Part shown: in pieces, positions 1 through 6,341 of the stretch
Numbering within the stretch: position 1 is the first letter of the stretch
Layout: each line of letters opens with the position of its first letter
Origin: CAYYEF01 sp964470825
Lineage (GTDB): Bacteria > Patescibacteriota > Minisyncoccia > Phycocordibacterales > JAACPR01
Direction of reading: 5' to 3'
Assembly: GCA_964470825.1 (NCBI GenBank)
Contig: CAYYEF010000019.1
Span: 1-11,691 of the forward strand
Length of the DNA: 11,691 bases
The notes under the pieces: generated by a model
What the model was told of the DNA's origin: nothing
The model's database searches: none
Seen by the model: the letters and a program-made list of their open reading frames with translations, nothing else
Position numbers and translations under genes: made by a program

Positions 1-576
1 GAAAAAGATGATATTACAATAGAAGAAGAGGTTGAAGCGGAATCTTCTTTTAAAAGCAATAAAGATTCTAAACTTCAAAAACTAGAAGCTGAATTAGAAA
101 AGTGTCGAGCTGAAAAACAAGAATATTTAGATGGTTGGCAACGATCAAAGGCCGACTTTATTAATGCCCGAAAAAGAGACGAGGAAGATAAAAAGAGTCT
201 TTTAAAATATGCTGAGGCTAATTTAATTTCTGAACTAATTCCTGCTCTAGATGCTTTTGATATGGCTATGGGAAACAAAGAAGCTTGGGAAAAAGCTGAT
301 CCTAAATGGCGAACTGGAGTTGAGTATATTTATTCTCAAATTACAAATACTCTAACAGCCCATGGTTTGGTAAAAATTAATCCAAAAGGAGAAACCTTTG
401 ATCCAAATTTACATCATTCAACTGCTTCTATTGAAACTGAAAACAAAGAAGATGATCATAAAATTATTGAAGTAGTGGCCTACGGTTATTCCTTAAATGG
501 AAAGGTTATCAGAGAACCTCAAGTAAAAGTTGCTCAATATTCTACAAAAACTGAAAACACAGAAAAAAGTGCCTAA
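1..576 (+). CDS. grpE: GrpE, nucleotide exchange factor of DnaK (5' end missing)
   Basis: The frame is open from the first base to TAA at 574-576, giving 191 residues; the real start lies before the window, so the first in-frame ATG at 262 is internal. GrpE is a cytosolic homodimer that releases ADP from DnaK and so drives the chaperone cycle. The visible N-terminal part is acidic, then a long charged helix typical of the GrpE coiled-coil stalk (KLQKLEAELEKCRAEKQEYL and on), the conserved 'DFINARKRDEED' stretch, the four-helix part (NLISELIPALDAFDMA), and the C-terminal beta-wing that contacts DnaK (FDPNLHHSTASIETE, then KIIEVVAYGYSLNGKVIREPQVKVAQ-like strands, which are highly typical). It ends with a short charged tail. 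dnaK follows about 450 bases downstream, interrupted by a small orphan gene. Identification is secure; only the N-terminus is missing. Confidence 0.95.
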   Translation, partial: EKDDITIEEEVEAESSFKSNKDSKLQKLEAELEKCRAEKQEYLDGWQRSKADFINARKRDEEDKKSLLKYAEANLISELIPALDAFDMAMGNKEAWEKADPKWRTGVEYIYSQITNTLTAHGLVKINPKGETFDPNLHHSTASIETENKEDDHKIIEVVAYGYSLNGKVIREPQVKVAQYSTKTENTEKSA

Positions 577-597
577 AATTATTCTAAAATAAAAGTG

Positions 598-624
598 TTG
601 ACAGCTTTAATTTTTTGATATAAT
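598..624 (+). promoter_or_regulatory. Promoter of the 98-aa gene
   Basis: A perfect -35 TTGACA (598-603) and a perfect -10 TATAAT (619-624) are separated by 15 bases. The short spacer is offset by an extended -10 (TGA before TATAAT, 616-618). The expected transcript start near 631 leaves only about 6 bases before the ATG at 637. Confidence 0.8.
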
Positions 625-636
625 ACTCAGACAAAT

Positions 637-933
637 ATGCAATTAACCTGCCAAGACATAAAAATAGTTGAGAAAATCGTTGAAACCAGAGAAGGTTTGT
701 TCCTGGCTCGTTTTGTAGTGGTTAATTCTGCTGGAAATATTAAATGGAAATTAATTGAATTAGTTAGTTTACCAGCCCAAGAAAAATGTTCTCAAGAGGA
801 AATTCTTTTAATTGAAGCACCGGAAATCGGTGAAACATACACTGAATTAGAACCTCGCTTCACAAAAATTCTTTCTCCATTTCTTGATTTATTCTTTTTC
901 ACAAGCCAACCAACTCGCGCTCCTAATTTTTAA
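637..933 (+). CDS. 98-aa protein of unknown function between grpE and dnaK
   Basis: I do not recognise this protein. The 98 residues show no signal peptide and no clear membrane helix, although residues 80-90 (SPFLDLFFF) are strongly hydrophobic. The N-terminal half alternates hydrophobic and charged residues (IKIVEKIVETREGLFLARFVVVN) in the manner of beta strands, so a small beta-rich domain is plausible. The start at 637 is fixed by a consensus promoter whose -10 ends 12 bases upstream; there is no Shine-Dalgarno sequence. It has its own promoter and is followed by a weak terminator-like hairpin, so it looks like an independent transcript inserted into the grpE-dnaK order. Real gene likely; function unknown. 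Confidence 0.75.
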   Translation: MQLTCQDIKIVEKIVETREGLFLARFVVVNSAGNIKWKLIELVSLPAQEKCSQEEILLIEAPEIGETYTELEPRFTKILSPFLDLFFFTSQPTRAPNF

Positions 934-944
934 TAAATTTATTT

Positions 945-968
945 TAGTCGCTTTTAGAAAGCGAGCTA
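945..968 (+). terminator. Hairpin after the 98-aa gene, possible weak terminator
   Basis: TAGTCGCTTT (945-954) pairs with AAAGCGA-G-CTA (958-968) around a 3-base TAG loop: ten pairs with one bulged G at 965. It starts 11 bases after the stop codon. The bases that follow (TTTAGTGCTATTTATT) are T-rich but not a clean T-run, so termination may be partial and dnaK could receive read-through. Confidence 0.45.
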
Positions 969-1032
969 TTTAGTGCTATTTATTATAGTCTTATATAAAT
1001 TACTAACTTTATTAAATTAACTATTAAATATT

Positions 1033-2952
1033 ATGGGAAAAATTATTGGTATCGATCTAGGAACAACAAACTCAGCGGTTGCAGTTATTGAAGGAGGTGA
1101 ACCTCGTATTATTGAAAACACAGAAGGAAACAGAACAACTCCTTCTATTGTCGCGATTGCAAAGAATGGCGAGAGACTAGTAGGACAATTGGCAAAGAGA
1201 CAATCTGTCACAAACCCAGCAAACACAATCTTCGGAATCAAAAGATTCATTGGTCACAATTTTGACGAAGCTTCAGTGACCAAAGATCAAGAAACTGTGC
1301 CTTATAAACTATCAAAATCTGATAATGGTGGCGTACAAGTAGAAATGTCAGGTAAACAATACCGACCAGAAGAAATTTCAGCCATGATTCTACAAAAACT
1401 AAAAGCAGATGCTGAACAAAAGCTGGGTGAAAAAATTGACGCGGCTGTTATTACAGTACCAGCATATTTTAACGATGCTCAAAGACAAGCCACAAAAGAC
1501 GCTGGTAAAATTGCAGGGCTTGATGTTAAAAGAATTATCAATGAACCAACTGCAGCGGCACTTGCATATGGTTTTAACAAAAAGAAGGACGAGAAAATCG
1601 TAGTCTTCGACTTTGGAGGTGGAACATTTGACGTTTCAGTTCTAGAAGTAGGTGATGATGTAGTTGAAGTTAAATCAACAGATGGAGACTCACACATGGG
1701 AGGTAAAGATATAGACCAAAAAATCATCAAATGGATTTTGGAAGAATTTAAAAAAGAAAGCGGCATCGATATTTCAAAGGACGCACTGGCTCTTCAACGA
1801 TTATATGAAGCTGCAGAAAAATCAAAACTTGAACTATCAACAGCTACAGAATCAGAAATTAACATCCCATTCATTACCTCAAATCAAGACGGTCCAGTTC
1901 ACTTGTTATTAAAACTTAGCCGAGCAAAACTTGAAGAAATTGCTGCAGAATATATCGATCGATCAATTGAAATTACTAAGAGAGCCTTGGCTGCTTCTCC
2001 ATTTAAAATGGAAGAAATAGATGAAATTGTGCTAGTTGGAGGACAAACAAGAATGCCAAAAATTCAAGAAGAAGTTAAAAAACTTTTTGGAGGCAAAGAA
2101 CCAAACAAATCAATCAACCCTGACGAAGTAGTAGCGATTGGGGCCGCTATTCAAGCTGGTATTCTTCAAGGAGACGTGAAAGACGTTTTGTTGCTAGACG
2201 TGATCCCACTTTCTCTAGGTATTGAAACTATGGGAGGTGTAGCTACAAAATTAATTGAGAAAAACACCACAATTCCAGCAAGTAAATCTCAAATCTTTTC
2301 TACTGCTGCTGACAATCAAACACAAGTAGAAATTAATGTGGTTCAAGGAGAACGAGCAATGGCTACTGATAACAAATCTCTTGGCCGATTCGTGCTTGAT
2401 GGAATTCCACCAGCACCAAGAGGTATGCCTCAAATTGAAGTAACTTTTGACATTGATGCCAACGGTATTCTAAATGTAAAAGCTAAAGACAAAGCAAGTA
2501 ATAAAGAACAATCAATCAAGATTGAGGCAAGCTCAGGACTTTCAAAAGAAGAAATTGAGAAAATGCAAAAAGACGCTGAATTAAATGAAGCTGAAGATAA
2601 GAAGAAAAAAGAATTAGTTGATACAAAAAATCTTGGTGAACAAATGGCATATACTGCAGAAAAAGCCTTGAAAGACGCAGGAGATAAAGTGCCAGCTGAT
2701 GTTAAAACAAGCGTAGAAGAAAAAATAAAAACTTTGCGCGAAACTTTGACAAAGGACAGTATCGAAGAAATTAAAAAAGCTTCAGAAGCACTTTCAACTG
2801 AAATGCAAAAAATTGGTGAGGTCATGAATCAAGCTGCGGGGGCCGAGCAAGCTAACCAAGCTCAAAATGCTGGTAATACAAATACTGGCGCAGGAGATGC
2901 TAATGTTAAAGACGCTGAAGTAGAAGAAGAAAAGAAGGACGAAACTAAGTAA
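1033..2952 (+). CDS. dnaK: DnaK, Hsp70 chaperone
   Basis: Full-length cytosolic Hsp70 of 639 residues, the usual bacterial size. It binds exposed hydrophobic peptide segments and cycles through ATP hydrolysis with DnaJ and GrpE. The phosphate-binding loop GIDLGTTNSAVAV lies at residues 6-18; the second Hsp70 signature VFDFGGGTFDVSV at 191-203; the third IVLVGGQTRMPKIQE at 332-346; the interdomain linker DVLLLDVIPLSLGIET at 384-399. The beta substrate-binding domain follows to about 505, then a helical lid and a low-complexity Gln/Ala/Asn-rich tail ending in charged EVEEEKKDETK, a variant of the usual acidic DnaK C-terminus. No Shine-Dalgarno precedes the ATG; T-A-rich -10-like boxes (994-999, 1022-1027) occur upstream, but I cannot choose between them. 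No CIRCE inverted repeat is visible, so HrcA control is not supported here. Terminated by a strong hairpin just downstream. Confidence 0.98.
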   Translation: MGKIIGIDLGTTNSAVAVIEGGEPRIIENTEGNRTTPSIVAIAKNGERLVGQLAKRQSVTNPANTIFGIKRFIGHNFDEASVTKDQETVPYKLSKSDNGGVQVEMSGKQYRPEEISAMILQKLKADAEQKLGEKIDAAVITVPAYFNDAQRQATKDAGKIAGLDVKRIINEPTAAALAYGFNKKKDEKIVVFDFGGGTFDVSVLEVGDDVVEVKSTDGDSHMGGKDIDQKIIKWILEEFKKESGIDISKDALALQRLYEAAEKSKLELSTATESEINIPFITSNQDGPVHLLLKLSRAKLEEIAAEYIDRSIEITKRALAASPFKMEEIDEIVLVGGQTRMPKIQEEVKKLFGGKEPNKSINPDEVVAIGAAIQAGILQGDVKDVLLLDVIPLSLGIETMGGVATKLIEKNTTIPASKSQIFSTAADNQTQVEINVVQGERAMATDNKSLGRFVLDGIPPAPRGMPQIEVTFDIDANGILNVKAKDKASNKEQSIKIEASSGLSKEEIEKMQKDAELNEAEDKKKKELVDTKNLGEQMAYTAEKALKDAGDKVPADVKTSVEEKIKTLRETLTKDSIEEIKKASEALSTEMQKIGEVMNQAAGAEQANQAQNAGNTNTGAGDANVKDAEVEEEKKDETK

Positions 2953-2957
2953 AATAA

Positions 2958-3008
2958 AAAGGCCCTGACTCTGAGTGGAAAAAATTCCGCTCAGGAATCA
3001 GGGTCTTT
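2958..3008. terminator. Bidirectional intrinsic terminator between dnaK and the 68-aa gene
   Basis: A very long hairpin: arms 2958-2980 and 2985-3008 around an AAAA loop, about 21 pairs with one small internal loop near 2969/2996. On the plus strand the stem ends in TCTTT six bases after the dnaK stop. On the minus strand the stem is followed by TTTTTATTTT (complement of 2951-2960). It can thus end both dnaK and the convergent small gene whose stop is at 3013. Confidence 0.9.
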
Positions 3009-3012
3009 AAAA

Positions 3013-3219
3013 TCATTCCGAATCAAGAAATCTGTTCATAGTAATTAAAGCCGTAAGAGAGATTGCTGTAGAAATCAGCCACAGGATTCTGCTAAAATTT
3101 TCAGCAGAAACTGAATTGAGTCCCATTCTCAAAAATCCTTCTTGAGCATAATTGAACACTTCGTGACCAGATAAAGTTGCAACAATGCAACACACAACGA
3201 CAATAATAGTTCTCTTCAT
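3013..3219 (-). CDS. 68-aa two-helix membrane protein, unknown function
   Basis: I do not recognise a family. The 68 residues have an N-terminal hydrophobic helix (about 4-16, IIVVVCCIVATLS after a KR pair) and a second one near the C-terminus (about 45-61, ILWLISTAISLTALITM), joined by a polar loop; an inner-membrane hairpin with both ends inside is the simplest topology. The paired cysteines at 10-11 are not followed by a lipobox. Support for a real gene comes from context: it is divergent from dnaJ, has a good minus-strand promoter 17 bases upstream, and ends (TGA) right at the bidirectional terminator it shares with dnaK. Its place inside the dnaK-dnaJ interval is unusual, but a role in chaperone function cannot be inferred. 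Confidence 0.65.
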   Translation of the reverse strand: MKRTIIVVVCCIVATLSGHEVFNYAQEGFLRMGLNSVSAENFSRILWLISTAISLTALITMNRFLDSE

Positions 3220-3236
3220 AAAGGTGCGATTTCCAA

Positions 3237-3266
3237 AATATAAACATTATTAATAAAACAAGTCAA
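3237..3266 (-). promoter_or_regulatory. Promoter of the 68-aa gene, overlapping the dnaJ start region
   Basis: Read on the minus strand: TTGACT (-35, 3266-3261), an 18-base spacer and TATATT (-10, 3242-3237), with about 11 bases of leader before the ATG at 3219. The same bases hold a weak plus-strand candidate for dnaJ (TTCATA 3215-3220, 18 bases, TATAAA 3239-3244). The two promoters would overlap, so expression of the small gene and dnaJ may compete. Confidence 0.6.
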
Positions 3267-4138
3267 TGAACAAAGATTATTACAAAATATTAGGGGTTGA
3301 TAAGAATGCTAGTAAGGATGAAATTAAAAAAGCCTTTCGTAAATTAGCTCATCAATATCACCCTGACAAATCAACAGGAGACGAGGCTAAATTCAAAGAA
3401 GCTAACGAGGCTTATACCGTTTTGTCTGATGACAAAAAACGTGCACAATACGATCAATTTGGTAGCGGAGCCTTTAACGGTGGTTTTGGAGGTGGTTCAG
3501 GTGGATTTTCTGGCTTTGAAGGTTTTCAAGGTGGTTTTGATTTTTCTGGTTTTCAAAACGGTGATATTGACTTGAATGATATTTTGGGAAGTATTTTTGG
3601 TAATCGTGGCCGAGCTCGCACTCGAAAAGGACAAGATATTCAAATGGATATCGAAATTAATTTCAAAGATTCAATTTTAGGCTTTCAAAAAGATATTTCT
3701 ATTAATCGTCGAAAAGGTGGAATAGAAAAATTCAAAGTAACTGTTCCACCAGGAATTGATAACGGGGAAATGATTAGAGTTCGAGGCAAAGGAGAACCAA
3801 TTGATGATGGAATACCTGGCGACTTATTCTTGCGAATTTATGTGAAGCCTCATAAATTCTTACACAAAGATGGTATAAATCTATATACTGAACAAAAAAT
3901 AAAATTAACAGAAGCAATAGAGGGAACTACTCTTGAATTAGATGTGCTTGATGAAAAATTAAAAGTAAAAATTCCAGCAGGAATTAATCACGGAGAAATT
4001 TTACGTGTGCGAGAAAAAGGAGTACCGACTACACATGGTAGCGGCAGTCTTTTAATTAAAGTTCTAATTCAAATCCCAGATAGACTTTCTAAAAAAGCAA
4101 AAGAGGCAATTGAAATTTTGAAAAAGGAAGGATTGTAG
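3266..4138 (+). CDS. dnaJ: DnaJ-family co-chaperone, class B (no zinc finger)
   Basis: A 290-residue J-protein that stimulates DnaK ATP hydrolysis and delivers substrates. The J-domain spans about 1-66 with the catalytic HPD at 32-34 (AHQYHPDKS). A glycine/phenylalanine-rich linker follows (about 66-98), then two beta-barrel C-terminal substrate-binding domains (from about 122; VTVPPGIDNGEMIRVRGKG and KIPAGINHGEILRVREKG are the two related segments) and a C-terminal helix. Classical DnaJ has four CXXCXGXG repeats; this protein contains no cysteine at all, so the zinc finger is absent and it is CbpA-like/class B. By context it is the main J-protein of this Hsp70 locus, hence the symbol, though cbpA could be argued. 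The ATG at 3266 is chosen because the J-domain begins at once (NKDYYKILGVDKNAS). No Shine-Dalgarno and no clear terminator. Confidence 0.93.
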   Translation: MNKDYYKILGVDKNASKDEIKKAFRKLAHQYHPDKSTGDEAKFKEANEAYTVLSDDKKRAQYDQFGSGAFNGGFGGGSGGFSGFEGFQGGFDFSGFQNGDIDLNDILGSIFGNRGRARTRKGQDIQMDIEINFKDSILGFQKDISINRRKGGIEKFKVTVPPGIDNGEMIRVRGKGEPIDDGIPGDLFLRIYVKPHKFLHKDGINLYTEQKIKLTEAIEGTTLELDVLDEKLKVKIPAGINHGEILRVREKGVPTTHGSGSLLIKVLIQIPDRLSKKAKEAIEILKKEGL

Positions 4139-4191
4139 AATATCATTTTTATTAAAAACCAAAAAATAAAACTTTTTCAACAAATAAAACT

Positions 4192-4219
4192 TTCACAGAA
4201 AATAGAAACAATATATAAT
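4192..4219 (+). promoter_or_regulatory. Promoter of the membrane protein/histidine kinase unit
   Basis: TTCACA (-35, 4192-4197, five of six consensus bases), a 16-base spacer and a perfect TATAAT (4214-4219). The ATG at 4227 is only 7 bases past the -10, so the transcript should begin at or next to the start codon (leaderless). The preceding bases carry a small direct repeat (AAATAAAACTTT at about 4166-4175 and 4183-4193) of unknown meaning. Confidence 0.75.
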
Positions 4220-4226
4220 ATTATTA

Positions 4227-4700
4227 ATGAACTTTTTAAATAGTATTATTTCTCTTAATAATTTTGTTTTCTTTTTTATCTTAGCGGTAGTTTTTCTAGC
4301 TTCATTTAAATATGGTCGAAAAGTCTGCATGGCTTTAATTCTTTCTACTTATCCAACAATTTTAATATTCAGCAACTTAGCTTTCTTAAAAATTGAAAGT
4401 AAAACCACAGCCCTAATTATTCTAGGGCTTGTATATATTTTATCGCTAGTTATTTTATGGATTAACCTAGAACCAAGAAATCCTCACAACAATACCAGAA
4501 AAATTATTGATTATATTCTGCTTTCAGTCAGCTTCATGATTCTGCTTGCAGGATCAACAGCACACTCTCTTTCAATTATTAATTCTTTTGTCGACCTTGG
4601 TTCCATGACTGATTTAATAAATAAATATATTCAGTATGGTTTTGCTTTAATTATTCCGATTCTTGCAATTCTAATAACAAACAAAGGTTCCAAATATTAA
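4227..4700 (+). CDS. 157-aa integral membrane protein with about five helices, unknown function
   Basis: I do not recognise a family. Hydrophobic segments lie at about 13-27, 33-53, 60-79, 94-112 and 135-151, giving five predicted helices with short polar loops; basic residues after helix one (KYGRK) and the basic C-terminus (TNKGSKY) fit opposite-side or variable topology and do not settle orientation. There is no signal peptide, enzyme motif or conserved charged pair within helices that would suggest transport or catalysis. The start is fixed by a TATAAT box ending 7 bases upstream. Only six bases separate its TAA from the histidine kinase ATG, so the two are co-transcribed. This placement would suit an accessory or sensory membrane subunit of the kinase, but that is inference from position only. 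Confidence 0.85.
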   Translation: MNFLNSIISLNNFVFFFILAVVFLASFKYGRKVCMALILSTYPTILIFSNLAFLKIESKTTALIILGLVYILSLVILWINLEPRNPHNNTRKIIDYILLSVSFMILLAGSTAHSLSIINSFVDLGSMTDLINKYIQYGFALIIPILAILITNKGSKY

Positions 4701-4706
4701 AATAAT

Positions 4707-5747
4707 ATGCCAAATACCACAGCCATAGTAATCTCAATTATAATTACTTTTTTAATGAGCTTGGTTTTTGTAGTATTAATTAATTTCAAAAATTTAAATA
4801 AAGATGACCACAAAATTGATTTCAGGGTTCTAATTGTTCAACTAATTGCTCTTTTGGTGTGGATTGGAATTTTAGGAAAAGTATTTTTTCCAACAAATAA
4901 CACTGATCCAATTATAGGCCTAGCCATTTTCACTACTTCTATTGTTATCGGTATCTTTCTAATCCGCAGCATCTTCAAAGAAATTAGCACCCAAGACGAA
5001 ATTGATGTGCTTATCAAAAAACTAAATAATACTAATCAAAAAATCCTAGAATTAGACAAACAAAAAACGGAATTTGTTTCTATTGCTTCTCATCAATTAC
5101 GCAGTCCTTTAACGGCGGTGCATGGTTATACTTCTATGATGCTCGAAGGTGATTTTGGAAAAGTTCCAGATAATTTAAAAGAGCCATTAACCAGAGTAAA
5201 TAGCGCCAGTGCTTCTCTTGGATTTTTAATTAATGACTTTTTAAATATTTCTCGAATTGAAAAAGGGCAATTGGAATATACTTTTGATAAGGTGAACATT
5301 ACTACACTCTTAAATGATTTATTCAAAGAATTTACCTTAGTGGCTAAAAATCATGATTTAGTGCTACGCGAAAAATATGATGAAACTAAAGATATTTTTG
5401 TAAAAGCCGATCAAGGAAAACTGAAACAAATTATTTCTAATTTAATTGATAACGCCATTAAATATACGGTTAAAGGTTATGTAGAGCTTGATTTAACCGA
5501 GAAAGGCGACAAGGTTTTAATTTCTATCAAAGACACTGGCATTGGAATGTCTGCACAGACAAAAGGGAAAATTTTTGAAAAGTTTTCTCGAGCAGAAAAC
5601 GCCAGCCTAGTTAACGCCTATGGGAGCGGTCTTGGTTTGTATGTGGCCAAAGTCATGACCGAAGCTCAAAACGCCAAAATCTGGGTGGAATCAGATGGAG
5701 AAGGAAAGGGCTCAACTTTCTTTGTGGAGTTTGAGGAGATGAAATAA
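4707..5747 (+). CDS. Membrane-bound sensor histidine kinase
   Basis: A 346-residue sensor kinase that should autophosphorylate on histidine and pass phosphate to a response regulator. Three hydrophobic segments (about 5-27, 39-61, 68-89) form the membrane part, with almost no extracellular domain, so it probably senses a membrane or intramembrane signal or its 5-helix neighbour. A short coiled-coil linker (95-120) leads to the dimerisation/phosphoacceptor helix with the H-box ASHQLRSPLTAVHGYTSMM, phospho-His at 129. The ATPase domain has the N-box (NLIDNAIKYT, 245-254), G1 (KDTGIGMS, 275-282), F-box (IFEKFSRAENA) and G2 (GSGLGLYVAK, 306-315). All catalytic features are intact. No response regulator is adjacent, so it is an orphan locally. 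Ends in a strong bidirectional terminator. Confidence 0.95.
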   Translation: MPNTTAIVISIIITFLMSLVFVVLINFKNLNKDDHKIDFRVLIVQLIALLVWIGILGKVFFPTNNTDPIIGLAIFTTSIVIGIFLIRSIFKEISTQDEIDVLIKKLNNTNQKILELDKQKTEFVSIASHQLRSPLTAVHGYTSMMLEGDFGKVPDNLKEPLTRVNSASASLGFLINDFLNISRIEKGQLEYTFDKVNITTLLNDLFKEFTLVAKNHDLVLREKYDETKDIFVKADQGKLKQIISNLIDNAIKYTVKGYVELDLTEKGDKVLISIKDTGIGMSAQTKGKIFEKFSRAENASLVNAYGSGLGLYVAKVMTEAQNAKIWVESDGEGKGSTFFVEFEEMK

Positions 5748-5748
5748 A

Positions 5749-5779
5749 AAAGCGTCACTTCGTGTGACGCTTTGACTTT
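5749..5779. terminator. Bidirectional intrinsic terminator after the histidine kinase
   Basis: AAAGCGTCAC (5749-5758) pairs perfectly with GTGACGCTTT (5764-5773) around a TTCGT loop. A T-rich tail (GACTTTTT) follows on the plus strand and TTTTTATTTC on the minus strand. It starts 2 bases after the kinase stop and lies 2 bases from the stop of the convergent 141-aa gene, so it can serve both. Confidence 0.92.
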
Positions 5780-5780
5780 T

Positions 5781-6206
5781 TCAGGCCTCGCTGACTTGCA
5801 CCAGGAAATTGTATATTCCTTTTCTAAAACGGGCACGAGTCATCTTTTTTCCTGAATAGATTAGTTGTCTTGGTAAGGATGGTGGCGGCTGAATAGATTC
5901 TATACAATATTTTTGAAATATCGGATTTTCTATATCATCCTTAAATGTCATAATCCTGCCGCTTTGATCCTTGGGAGGTTTAGGATAATGCCTTTTGACA
6001 TAAGCCCTCCTAATAGGATAAAGAGTTATGCAGATTTTTACCTCCTCATCAGTTAAACCAGCTGGTATTCTGTTAGGACTAAAAAACATATGTAGGTCCA
6101 TCGCTAATTTTTTACCAAGGATGGCTTGATAGTCCTGGAGGATAGAGTCGGCTTCACTGAAATAATCAATATCGCTCAAAATTTTAGTTTTTTTTCGTCT
6201 TTTCAT
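5781..6206 (-). CDS. 141-aa basic protein of unknown function
   Basis: I do not recognise a family. The frame is open up to an ATG at 6335, but I choose the ATG at 6206 (MKRRKKTKILSD): the longer versions would read through a strong minus-strand promoter (6227-6254), one alternative ATG (6236) overlaps its extended -10, and the 6335 start lies inside the end of the NYN gene. The 141-residue product is soluble and basic, starts with KRRKK, and has a proline-rich basic segment (KRHYPKPPKD, 71-80), a PPPSLPR turn (108-113) and a basic C-terminus (KKMTRARFRKG). It has no membrane helix or signal peptide. Strong positive charge would suit nucleic-acid or ribosome binding, which is only a guess. 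Terminated by the hairpin shared with the histidine kinase gene. Codon structure and flanking signals make a real gene likely. Confidence 0.7.
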   Translation of the reverse strand: MKRRKKTKILSDIDYFSEADSILQDYQAILGKKLAMDLHMFFSPNRIPAGLTDEEVKICITLYPIRRAYVKRHYPKPPKDQSGRIMTFKDDIENPIFQKYCIESIQPPPSLPRQLIYSGKKMTRARFRKGIYNFLVQVSEA

Positions 6207-6226
6207 ATATAAAGGTTTCTGGAGTG

Positions 6227-6254
6227 AATATACCATAATTAAGGTTGGTGTAAA
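6227..6254 (-). promoter_or_regulatory. Promoter of the 141-aa gene
   Basis: Read on the minus strand: TTTACA (-35, 6254-6249), a 16-base spacer and TATATT (-10, 6232-6227) with an extended TGG just before it. The predicted start near 6220 leaves a leader of about 13 bases to the ATG at 6206. It decides the start of the 141-aa gene. A second, opposite promoter lies next to it at 6261-6290. Confidence 0.7.
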
Positions 6255-6260
6255 CAATAA

Positions 6261-6290
6261 TTGACACCTCAAAAGGCGATTTGGTATAAT
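6261..6290 (+). promoter_or_regulatory. Consensus plus-strand promoter with no following gene
   Basis: TTGACA (6261-6266), an 18-base spacer and TATAAT (6285-6290), with an extended -10 (TGG at 6282-6284). Both hexamers are perfect, one of the best promoters in the window. No plus-strand coding region follows; about 17 bases downstream of the -10 an intrinsic terminator begins. Confidence 0.8.
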
Positions 6291-6296
6291 ATCCCC

Positions 6297-6341
6297 ACTA
6301 GACCTAGAAGAGGCCGCCCTGTGCGACCTCTTCATTTTTTA
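6297..6341 (+). ncRNA. Candidate ~45-nt RNA from a promoter-terminator cassette
   Basis: Transcription from the promoter at 6261-6290 should start near 6297 and stop at the hairpin/T-run ending at 6340. The product would be about 45 bases, mostly hairpin, with a 5' tail near CACTAGACCTA. It is complementary to the last ten or so codons of the NYN gene and its stop codon. There is no start codon for a plausible peptide. It could be an antisense RNA, a short abortive-type RNA, or a remnant of a moved gene's promoter and terminator. Existence of the transcript is inference. Confidence 0.4.

Noticed and set aside
75..278. Minus-strand 67-codon frame inside grpE
   Set aside because: Lies entirely over the conserved GrpE coding region and has serine-rich shadow composition.
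940..1000. Possible CIRCE (HrcA) operator before dnaK
   Set aside because: The hairpin at 945-968 and the later TTAGTGCTA resemble half-sites, but the required TTAGCACTC-N9-GAGTGCTAA arrangement is not present.
1017..1250. Minus-strand open frame of 77 codons across the dnaK start
   Set aside because: Antisense shadow of dnaK; no promoter or recognisable protein. The same applies to open frames at 1409-1603, 1479-1766, 2251-2433 and 2430-2825.
5126..5326. 66-codon minus-strand frame inside the histidine kinase
   Set aside because: Antisense to the H-box region of a well-conserved kinase.
6207..6335. N-terminal extension of the 141-aa protein to an ATG at 6335
   Set aside because: It would overlap the end of the NYN gene and cover two promoters, and the extra residues look non-coding.
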